64,000 nt of DNA from Mactra quadrangularis (taxonomy: Eukaryota; Mollusca; Bivalvia; Venerida; Mactridae), in contig CM046307.1 in assembly GCA_025267735.1 (NCBI GenBank), positions 34,959,231-35,023,230 on the forward strand. Direction: 5' to 3'. Numbering within the stretch: the stretch's first letter is position 1; every line of letters starts with the position of its first letter. Shown here in pieces: positions 40,801 to 52,800 of the stretch. The notes under the pieces were generated by a model that made no database searches, had not been told where the DNA came from, and was given only the letters and a program-made list of their open reading frames with translations. The position numbers and the translations under genes are program-made.

Positions 40801-43800
40801 CAAAATACCTGGAAGTCTGATGATAAGTATTGATGTTAGAGATGTCTATAAAATGAAGAAATTAAAATCTTATGCTGTTTGAATGGAAAATTTTCCAGGT
40901 TTCTATGGAAAGTAGTGCAAATACTCCAGGGTTTCCTAGCCTAGAATGGAAAATTTTTCAGGGTATGCTGGCATTTTATTTTCAGCCTACCCCTATTTTT
41001 CCATGTTTTTAGCTCGACTTTACGTAGTAATGTAGAGCTCTCCTACTCGCCCTGGCGTCCGCATCCACATTTCTGATTAAAGTTTTTGTGCACAGATTAA
41101 AGTTTTTGTGCAGTAAAATACTTTCTTCTATATCTTTGTTATTTCTTAAGATATTAACTTCAAACTTTAAATATATGTTCCTTACTATCAACCACATCTC
41201 ATGTGACAAGGTTCATAACTCCAAATATATTTTTTTCAGAATTATCTCCCCTTGAACTTAGAGTTTTCTTTAAAAAATGTTTGTTTTTACTGCAACTGTT
41301 TTATTTCTTTAGGTATTGACTTCAAACTTTAAATGTATGTTACTTATTATCAACCACATCTCATGTGACAAGAAACATAACTCCAAATACATTTTTTTTT
41401 CAAAATTGTCCTCCATGAACTTAAAATTTTCTTTAATTTTTTTATTTATTTATTTACTTTAAATTTGTTAAGGTTATATTTTCAAATTTTAAAATATGTA
41501 TGTTCCTTATCATCAACCGCATCTCCTGTGACAAGTACTTACTAAGTCGAGCATGCTGTCTCCTCTGACAGCTCTTGTTCCATGGTCTACATGCTAGAGC
41601 ATGGAATATTGGTTCAAAAACTTCCTGCTCCAGATCTCATGGAATTCTATGTAAATTTTAGATTTGGTTGCTGACTACACATAACCATAAAAAATAGATT
41701 GACCTGCTCAGTTGAAATAGAGGATTACCTATATGCCAACCTTGACTAGGGGCCGATACAAGATTTTTTTTCTAGGTGGGGGTCCAAACTTTTTCTAGGG
41801 GGGGGGGGTCCAAATTATGAAGCACAACCCCATTATACAGTCATTTTGCATAATAATGCATTATATTAATAATAAAAACTACATAGTCATTTAATCTATG
41901 CTAAGCACCTAGAAACAGTCAAGAAATACACTATTGGACAAGTACATTTTGAAAATTTCCGGAGGGGGGGGGGTTCGGACACTCCTGACCCCAGAGCTAT
42001 ATTTGCCTATGTTGACATACAAAAAGGGGTCAGTATACAGTAGGCAATTATTGTTTCAGTATGTAATAATTGATATGTTTGTTTATTACAGAATGTTTTG
42101 ATACGTATTGAAGATGATGGTTCCTATACTGCTGTAGTTGGAGACTTTGGTCTTTCTGCTAAAATTCCTGATCCTTTGTAAGTATACAGTGTGAGAAATT
42201 TATTTCAGGCTTGTGCTACTTTGCTTATCTTTCAATTTGTTAATTTATTATATGTTTTTCACTATGAAAATATTGTAATTAACTTGTAAATGTTTTATAA
42301 GAGGTCCACATGGAAGATTGGATTTATCCAAATGTGTAGCCTCGTTAAATAAAGTCTTTATTATTATTATTATTATTACTATTATTATTAAAATAGATCT
42401 GTTCAAGCAGGGTTCGACTCTTTAAGTATTCTGTGGTTCTGAGGATCCCAAAAGATTAGGAGGAGTCCCTGTGATTTTCAGCTAGATATACTGTCAGGAT
42501 CCCTGAAAGTTGCCATGAATTGTATACTGCAAATCTGTATTATAAGTTTTTGTCTGTTTTTTGGAGAACAGTCAGTGTCAAACCCTGGTTAAAGGGTTGC
42601 AAGGAGTAGAGTGTGGCCTACTTGCTAGATATTTTTAGCTCGACTATTCGAAGAATAGTGGGACTATCCTCTTCAGCTGTGCATCGGCGTTGGCGTAACG
42701 CTTCTTGGTTAAGTTTTTAGGTGCAACATTATTGTATCTTTTATATCTTTGCAACTACTGAAGGGATTCACTTGAAACTTCAGACATGCCTACGGGGTTA
42801 CCATTGGAGGTCAAATACCAAGTTACTTAACTCTTGGATGAAATTGGACTGAATTATGGCCCTTATATACTTAGAAATTTCTTGGTTAAGTTTTTAGGTG
42901 CAACATTTTATCTTTGCAACTACTGAAGGGCTTCACTTGAAACTTCACACATGTCTACGGGTTTACTATTGGAGGTCAAATACCAAGTTACTTAACTCTT
43001 GGATGAAATTGGACTGAATTATGGCCCTTATTTTATTTTATCTTTGCAACTACTGAAGGGCTTCACTTGAAACTTCACACATGTCTACGGGGTTAGTAAT
43101 TGATGTCAAATACCAAGTTACATAACTCTAGCATGGTTGTTGCTGTCGTTTACACGAATACCCCGAATAGTCGAGCGCACTGTCCGTGGACAGCTCTTGT
43201 TAATAGTTATCACTAGATAGCCATCTCCTTGTTGGGTCAAGTCAAATCATAATAATACCTCAATGTTTCTTATTGCAAGAAACTTTATCCATATTGCTTA
43301 AAACCGGGGAGCCAGGAAGCATACTAGCAGACTTAAAAAGTGATTATCTAGCAGTTACCATAGCTTGTTTCAGATAAATTAGCACAGTTTAGTTTAAGTT
43401 GCTAACTTATTTTCCACCCTGAGTTGATAGGGAATGTTCAATGTGGTAAAATAGGGCTGTGGATCCTTGAGCAAGTGGCAATTTGATCCAAACCATGATT
43501 CATGTGTAGCGATTCACGGATCCAACCATGAATCACATGTTAATGGAAAAGCATACAGGAATTCATGTAATCATGACGTTTAATAGGCATTTTCAGTGAT
43601 AACATTTTTGTTCAAATGTGTATCAATCGAAATTTTGACACAAGATAATTTGGTCCCTACATAAATTAAATTTTGCATTGGTAGTGTGACTTGTTTTCAG
43701 TGGTAATTGAGCTGAAAATGTTCTTTCATTTTTTTTTCCAAAACTAGATCGCAATCTGACGATTTCAGACGAATATTCATACTCAATTTCTGGTCGAAAT

Positions 43801-46800
43801 CATGAATATCCGAGTACTCGAATACTCGCCACAGCCCTATGGTAAAATAAGCACTTGGTTGTTTATTAGTCCCACCCTGTACCAAACTTAAGTTTCTGAT
43901 CTATTAGAATAAGTTAAACTACAAATCTGAAGCCTTGGGCTAGTGAAAATTGAATTTGACTTAATGAAAATATATCATTTTTATATGCAAGCTGGTTGAT
44001 AATTTCCCCCCTCACTATATAAATCTGGCTTATGCTCAAGACAGTTTAAGGGGATGATAGGAATCCTAGTTTTAGAGTGTTATCTAGGGATACTTTGACT
44101 GAAGTATTATGTACAGACTGATATCTTGTAAAGGTTGTTAGCCTAAATCCTATGTTATATAATTATGATGTATTATCATGTTTGTTTGTCTTGTATTGGT
44201 GTCAAAAATAACAAGATGTTACTTCATAAATATGATGTATAAAAACATTAGCCTTAACATTAGTTAATTATGGTAGGCCTATATAATTAAGTTTGTTTTT
44301 TGGTTACTTCAACAAGCATGTGCCATTTACTAGTTCAGGAGTTGGGTATATTGATGTTTTTGAAAACTTTCAAAATATAAATTAGCAATGCATGTATTGA
44401 TCATGATTATTAAGTGGTACAGGCTATTCTGCTTTGCGACCCTTTAAGTAACTTTCTGTGTAATACAACCTTTTTTAATCTCTCTATTGAGATCTTGCTG
44501 GGTACTTATATACCTTGAATTTTTAAGACCCTCTCTCTATAAAGACTATCTGGTTAGGTGCATTGAATTTAATAAAGATTACGTTGTATTTCAATACCTA
44601 GTTTTTATGCATTTAGTCTTTTTATTTAGTCTTCTCTAAGCCATTGATGACAACTAGTAAAATTCTTTTTATCCAACTTTCTTATATACTTGTAACTGTA
44701 TGACAAGAAACAAACAATACTTTTTTATTGGCCTGAGACATATTAGTTCCAGGCAGCAATGATGTGTGTTGACTATCATATATCTTCCTAGTCTAATTAT
44801 ATAACTATGGTCTGATGTTTGCCAAGTTTTTATATCTTAGCTTTTTGTACTCTTGTCTGTTATAAACAATATTTGTCTGACAAAAATAATTATCATATTG
44901 TTTTATAATTTACGTTTTGTTTCTTTCTACCTTGTTCATGTATTGATCAAGCAGAGGAGTTAGGGGATAAAGACCCCCCTCTTGAATTTTCAAATGTTGC
45001 AACTAATCCACCTAGATGAAGTCCAAATTGCTACAGAAATGTCTTTTTTTGGCATAATATGTATACAAAAACTTGTCCCTACTTTTGAAATCAGTTGTCC
45101 CCCCCCCAGCTTTTGTTTTCAAAGTTTGATCCCATTGAAACAATATGGACCTTTCCTCTTAGAGAAAAATTCTGTATATGTGCCTGTTGTTATAATAGAT
45201 GTATTATATACTGTGCTACTGCTTTAATATTGTGCCTGTTGTTATAATAGATGTATTATATACTGTGCTACTGCTTTAATATTGTGTCTGTTGTTATAAT
45301 AGATGTATTATATACTGTGCTACTGCTTTAATATTGTGTCTGTTGTTATAATAAATGTATTATATACTGTGCTACTGCTTTAATATTGTGCCTGTTGTTA
45401 TAATAAATGTATTATATACTGTGCTACTGCTTTAATATTGTGTCTGTTGTTATAATAGATGTATTCAGGGTTCCCACGCTTCCTTGAAAACGGGAAAAGT
45501 CCTTGAATTTCAAAATTGCTTTTCCAGGCCTGGAAAAGTCCTTGAATTTCGAAAAAACGGTGGAAAACCGGGAAAAAGTCGGGATTTTTGCACGTACCAG
45601 TCAGGGCTTGAATTAGTCCCGAGACCTTGGGTTTTTACGCACGGAAATTCCAAAATACCCTCGATCAAAATCGTCCGTTCGTCAATTTGACTCGTAGGTA
45701 TTTTGCCTTCAAGAGTCATAGCTTAATCAAGATCTCGGATCGACAACAAGTAGAGCGTATGTTACGTCCGCCTATTTGATGTAATCGACCAATCAGCGAT
45801 GCGCGCTACGCGGGGGTTGCACTTAGTAAACACGCTTCAAAAGCCGATAACAAGTAACTCCTGTGTTTATCTATCACCCCTGTGTTTTTTTGTCGCAGGG
45901 GTTGCGAAAGCGCCGGACCGCCGGACATGTCCGGCAGTTAGATCGAGTCGTCGGTCTGGCCGACCCGCGTTTTATCTCACGACATTTTTCGCCGCTAATT
46001 CGTTCCATACTTTGGTACGAAATCATACCAGGCCGAGTCAGTATGTGAACCGTTCCAGGAATGGACGCGATTTCTCGCACTGAAACGGCAAAAATCGCAT
46101 TAAAAGTTATTAAACTGTATGACAAAAAAGTTTGAAGTCGGCGAAAAAGAGTTAAACAAATTTTCATAGTATGCTAAAATTAAATTCCCTAATTGATCGT
46201 CGATTGTTAATCCAGATATGTGTTGTGAAAAATAAGACCGCCCACGGCGATTACGTGCTAATTACATATCAATTAAACCTTATTGTCGGTTACACGCTGG
46301 GAGATTAACTCGCCGACAAAAGTAGGCACAAGGATGTCATAAAATCGACAAAGGAGTCGCCAAGTTATGTTTACACGCGTGACTACGTTCGCATATGCCT
46401 AAGTTCTTTGTTTATTGATCACCCATGTGTATTTTGTCGCCTATTAAGACCAATCGGCGTCCGCTCAAAAAATCAATAGTACTACATGTCGGCCCGATAA
46501 GATTGTTTACGTAATCAAATTGTTGCAATTAACAAACATTTGACAAACTGTGATATTGCATTGATTAAAGTAGCTAAGCTTTTGGATGCTTGCCGTTAAA
46601 TTGATAATTGTATTTAATTATGAGCATGTTGTGACGCAGTTTAAATAGACGTAATAGCCAGTTTGCAAATGTTTTTTATAAAGACAATTAAAATTGGCAA
46701 CAATAATAAACTCTTATTAAATGATAATAATAATCGTTAAATTCCATATCAAAATAATCATTAACACAAATCATTTTTACAACGAATTAAGTTTTTTATT

Positions 46801-49800
46801 TCATACTGTCATACATTTGAAATTTTTCGCGACCGACGCTATCGCCAATAAAGTGAAACATCGTTCAAATTACGTTGTAATTAATGTTTTATCATTTTGA
46901 TTTTTAGATTTTCTTAATGTAGCAATAAGTAAGGGGAAATTCCCTCATTTTTTCGATTTCAAGAATAAACATCCGTTGAATATGTGAAAATTTCAAAAAA
47001 TATTCGTCACATAATCTATCTGTTAAAATCGTGTTTTAGATTCTAAAAACAATAAATAGCATCTATTGCTACTTAAAAAGCATAATTTAACTAAAGGTAT
47101 GATGTTTATAGCTGACTGTAGTTTTAAGGAAAATGTTTAAACAAAGAAAGGTCAAAATTTAGGACATTTATAACATATTTTTAAAATGGCCCTTTTTATC
47201 TCTGTTGATGAACATATACCAGCAAGTAAACATGCTAAACCAGAAGATCTGATCAATTGAAATGAAAATTAGATATTTTTAGTTTACTATTTGATACAAA
47301 ATCAGGACTTTCTGTGAATTTTACAAAATTTAAGTTACAACAAAGGCATTGCCAAACTGAATGTGCTATTAAACATGGGTCTGTTTGTCAAATGTGACAG
47401 AAACTATAATGTAAATGTTGTTTTATAAAATCTCATGCAGAAAATATGAGACTCCAACTCTTGACTGTTTTGTAATTTTCGCTATACTAGTATATTTCTT
47501 ATGCAATCTTTATATTCATCTATTTGTTGTTCTTGGGAAGCACAAGCATTTGTAAAAGTAATTAGCAATCTTAATCACTTGACCATGGAGCTTGATGTAA
47601 ATTATTGAATTAAGTAATAGGCGTTAATCCAGAGCAGTCCTTGAAATTTGCGAAAGTTTCCTTGAAAAGTCCTTGAAAAGTCCTTGAATTTTTTTCTTAG
47701 AAAAGAGTGGGAACCCTGTGTATTATATACTGTGCTACTGCTTTAATATTGTGTCTGTTGTTATAATAGATGTATTATATACTGTGCTACTGCTTTAATA
47801 CTGTGTCTGTTGTTATAATAAATGTATTATATACTGTGCTACTGCTTTAATATTGTGTCTGTTGTTATAATAAATGTATTATATACTGTGCTACTGCTTT
47901 AATACTGTGTCTGTTGTTATAATAAATGTATTATATACTGTGCTACTGCTTTAATATTGTGTCTGTTGTTATAATAGATGTATTATATACTGTGCTACTG
48001 CTTTAATACTGTGTCTGTTGTTATAATAGATGTATTATATACTGTGCTACTGCTTTAATATTGTGTCTGTTGTTATAATAAATGTATTATATACTGTGCT
48101 ACTGCTTTAATACTGTGTCTGTTGTTATAATAAATGTATTATATACTGTGCTACTGCTTTAATACTGTGTCTGTTGTTATAATAAATGTATTATATACTG
48201 TGCTACTGCTTTAATATTGTGTCTGTTGTTATAATAAATGTATTATATACTGTGCTACTGCTTTAATATTGTGTCTGTTGTTATAATAAATGTATTATAT
48301 ACTGTGCTACTGCTTTAATATTGTGTCTGTTGTTATAATAGATGTATTATATACTGTGCTACTGCTTTAATATTGTGTCTGTTGTTATAATACATGTATT
48401 ATATACTGTGCTACTGCTTTAATATTGTGCCTGTTGTTATAATAGATGTATTATATACTGTGCTACTGCTTTAATATTGTGTCTGTTGTTATAATAAATG
48501 TATTATATACTGTGCTACTGCTTTAATACCTTGTAATAGTGTTTCAGTGTGATAGTTGTTTGGTGCAAAGTTATAATCAAGTATTATTTCAGCTGTATAA
48601 CTTTCTAGTTATATTAGAAATATTCATTGATAGACTATGAATGCATCTCCTGTTGTCTAAGTATTCTTTTATTGTTATCTTTTTTTCTAGCAGTAGTTTT
48701 TTTTACAAAAACATATATTTTATTTATTGTAGCAAAAATAGGATACTCAGTAGTCTGTGCTTAATATTCTTATGTCTCTGTCATTGGACTGGTTGTTATT
48801 AGATAATAATAAAAAGAGAACATTTTTATAAATCCAATATTCCATGGATAGTTAGCTTTTTGTTGATTAGAAGTATTGGTTAAATGAAAATCTGATTACA
48901 GAGTTCAATTCATTGTCAGTTGACTTCTAGAAATTAACATTTTACCTTTACAATGTTTTTATTTTACTTGTCATTATCTGTTCCATTATTTACCTCATAC
49001 ATGTATAATATACAGTGCCCTCCAAATGTTCTTGGATAAAATCTTGTTTTTAGGATAAATTGATACTAAATTGATGAAAAAAGATACTAAGAGTAATCTG
49101 AGCATATTTCAAAATTTGCATTTCTTTAGATCAGCAACCTGTTGTGTAGTTTCATAATCATGTAATGTAATAATCTGTCTCATGTCAATGTGAATCAACT
49201 AAACAGACAAAATTAGTTAATCAATCACTCAGATTGTCTAAACTTTTCTCCTTATTGTCTCTTTGCAGCTTGTGAACTTTGATCTTGTGTTGTAGATACC
49301 TTGTTGTGCATGTACAACTTGTTATATAATATTTTATATTTGTATTCTTTCAGGAGTAAGAAACAAATGTCTCCTGTTGGTTCACCATTTTGGATGGCTC
49401 CAGAGGTCATTATGGGACAAAATTATAATGAATCGGTAAAGTTACTTATTTTTCATTATTGGGCCATATTGAATCTTGACAAATATTTGTTACGTGTGTT
49501 GTATAAAAATTTATGCAGATAACATATTTTGTAATAATGCTTGGAGAAGTTTTATTTTGCTTTGTTTTAATCACCCATTTCAATAGTCAGAGTTATACAA
49601 GACTGAGGATTCATATAACAGAGCTATTTATTTAGTGATATAAACTCAGACCTGCCCTCTCTCCCGAGTTTTCCAGTATATTCCCGGTTTTAAGTAAACT
49701 TTTTCAACTCCAACAATCATAATGGAATCTGAGTGATTATCTTCCGAATTATGTTTTTTTTTCGAAATTTTTTAGGTGAAGGTCAAATTGTTTGTTGACT

Positions 49801-52800
49801 TACGTTATTTTCGTGGTTAGTTTGCCCATTCAAAAAAAAAAAAGTTGATCCAGTAAAACCTGGTTAAAACTAGATTGCTGGTACTGTAGATTATGCATGT
49901 GCAAAAACAAACTGGGTAACTAGCAGGGTTTATTCTATGACACAGGATAGGGCGCGCATTTTTGGCACATTGACGCGAAAAAAACACCTTCTGAATCTCT
50001 TTGAAAATCCTGAATAAAATCATGGAATCCACTCAAAAATAATCGTCAAGACACACTATTTTGACATCATTTTACAACTCAATACTGTTACTATTCAATT
50101 TAGCATTCTATTCCGTGAAAACGAAACTCCTTTAATCATTTAGACACAATGTCATATATTTTCGCAACCAACGCTATCGCTAATTGACATGAAATATACG
50201 TTACTATTTTTAATAAGCTTATTATTTTGTTTATTTATTAATTTTGATTAGCAAGCAATGCTTCAGGAAACGACAAATTCAGCAAATGTTCCCGTTTTCG
50301 CCCATGTACATGGTTGAAACAATGTCAAGAATGACGGACATTTTCTTACTGTCAGCAACATATGTACTGGTAAAATTTAAGCATGCGCAGGGTTTCCTTT
50401 GTGTGAAATGTTTATGTTTGCCACTGGCATCCCTGTTGAAGATGTATGATAAATTTAAGTAGGGCCTACAAAAAAGTTTGAGTTAGATTGTAACGTTACT
50501 TAAAAAAGATGTTTTAAAAGTGTCTAGTTTATTGAACCTTCCGATTAATACGTATACGGCAAGTTCCAGTTATGTGAAATATAAAAAAATGCAATTTCAT
50601 GTTACGTATCAATTTTATTTAAAAGGTGTGGTTGAAATTGATTGATTTCTGGAATAAACACTGACCCAGCAAAATTGATAGTTAGAAAAATAGCTTTTCA
50701 ATTTATCAATTCACATGCAGTTATCAACAATCATACATTTTTTTGTAATACTTGAATAAATATTTATCATAAATAGTACAAATCAAATGATAAGAACTAA
50801 AGTAGAAGTGGCTTAAACTAGTTGGACTATGTAAATTATTTATGTCTTGAAAAAGTATGTTGAAAAAGTAATGGAAAAATATGTGTTGCAAATAGTGAAA
50901 TATGTGTTGTGAAAAGCGAAATGTGTGTCACGATCAAATCTCCCTCATTGGGATTTGCAAAAGTTGGCAGGTCTGCAAACTAACTGGTGATACCCAGCTT
51001 TTGATGTTTGCTGCTCTTAAATTCCTTTACTAGGGGAGATTTATTTATTTGTTGATACTCGAAATCTGGTGACAAAAATATTGACAGGAGGAAAAAAACC
51101 TTGAATATGTCAGACATTAATTTTATTACACTAAGTCATTGGCTCTTTTTCCATTTCATATAACATGTATGTAATACATAGATTAAGAGCTTGCAATTAG
51201 TAATCATGCCATTTAATTTGTTTTATTAAATTAAAATTATATTTAAAGGTAACTCATATTAACAACAGTACATATTTAAATTTTGTCAATGTTAGGTTTA
51301 TAAGTCCAAAAGGAAGATTTTAAAGCCTCTAGGTGGATTGCCATTTGGAAAACTGCATTGTGGGATCAGCCTACTTTCTTTTTGTTTTAAATTAAAACTT
51401 AATCAGAATAAAAAACTCTTGAGATCCCAATTATTCATAATCGGTCCACTGAAGACTGTTTATATCTTCTGCATTTCACACAATTTAATTCTAATTTGGA
51501 GAATTTCCTTTTCTTTTGATTTTGGGAAAAGTTGCACAGGAGGCTTTGAGTATTGACAAATAAAAAAATACTCACCTTAGTGAGAGGCCACAGTGAGTTA
51601 AAGTCAGTGACTATAACTACTGGGCCTGTGAGGCAGGTGTTTATATAATGTTAATGATCTTTGGTAAACAAGTTTAAAGAAGTAAGACAAACTCTTCAAA
51701 TTAGAGAGTAGATTTATTCCTTACAAGATAATCCTATTAAATTGCACATATTATTTTTCAGGCTGATGTATTTTCTTATGGTATTATATGTTGTGAAATT
51801 ACTGGAAGAGTTTCATCTGATCCAGACGTCTTACCTCGTACTAATGTAAGGGAGTTAACTCATTAGGACATGCCAAATTGGAATTTTGTTAAGTGTCAAC
51901 TCAAGTTTGACAAACCTAGGTACCAATTCACAAAAACACACAAATCGAAAACAAAACTTGGTAGTACATGAATGTTTATGACATTTATGTGAGATTCAAG
52001 TAATTCTATAAAAAAGTATATACAACATGTACATGCACATTTTTTATTAATCAAATACACAGAAACAATGAACTATCTGTATTTCCTGAGAAAAATCAGT
52101 TACGAATCCCGGAACAACAGAATTATTTAAGAAAATTTCACCAACAACAATTTTGTTGTTATTTTTGGATTGAGGACTCTAAAACCTATGTGCACACGGA
52201 CACTTAACAAAATTTCGGTAAGGCACAGCCGTAATTTAAAGTGTTTTTTTTGCTTACCTATGAACCAAAGAGTGGTTTCTATGGTTACCAAACTATGAAT
52301 TTATTATAGATTTATTATTAATTAAAAAATTATATAAATCTCTGTATTATTAAAAAAAATGATTTTGTATAATGATAAGAAAATTATCAAAATGCCTTAA
52401 AGGGATTATTTGGCAAAATTTTCATTTCACCATTTTCCTGATTTTGCATGTTATTATTGTAATCATGGTTCCAACAAACGCACTGATATATTACTAGTCA
52501 AAATGTTTCTATAACTTATTTTAAAAGTCAGGGTGTTTTGTAACTAGACTAATATGGATAAGATAAAATTTTAGTAATAAGTTATTGTTATTTGCCTGTA
52601 TCTCCCTTTAAATATCTTATATGTATAAGTGGAAAATAAATGTATTTCCTTAAAACCTAGATATATTTAATGACTGCTGATGAAAGATTTTAGCTTTAAT
52701 GATTAGATATTGTTGCAGGTTTCCATGACACCAACAAACAAATTAAGATAAAGAGCGCTTTATTTGATAGGCTGACGTCATCAAATATCAGTTGTACACA

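Larger units (their letters stand above)
38676..42091 (+). other. TESK intron, 3.4 kb
   Basis: Holds SINE family 2 (38932-39093), a Tc1-like element (39143-40085), core-type units (40110-40395) and an AGCTCGAC element (41011-41579). At 41770-41975 there are poly-G runs and a direct repeat of 'ctagg...gtccaaa' that I cannot assign. 40400-41010 shows nothing recognisable. Confidence 0.75.
42178..49353 (+). other. TESK intron, 7.2 kb
   Basis: Holds a TTA microsatellite, a Helentron-like element, a hAT MITE, and the split minisatellite with its inserted transposon. A Tc1-like left end begins at 49011. 43850-45180 and 48530-49010 show nothing beyond AT-rich sequence. Confidence 0.8.

Noticed and set aside
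40885..41000. CAGGG-ended element with 'aatggaaaat' words
   Set aside because: Suggestive words, but no paired ends or duplication.
44982..45227. 81-codon frame entering the minisatellite
   Set aside because: Runs into the 52-bp repeat; no domain or conservation visible.
45799..46167. Open frames in the inserted transposon
   Set aside because: Overlapping on both strands, no transposase motifs; due to higher GC.
45181..48529. CRISPR array
   Set aside because: Units are contiguous 52-bp repeats with no unique spacers, in an animal intron.
49011..49300. Complete Tc1-like MITE
   Set aside because: Left end clear; right end not found before the exon at 49354.
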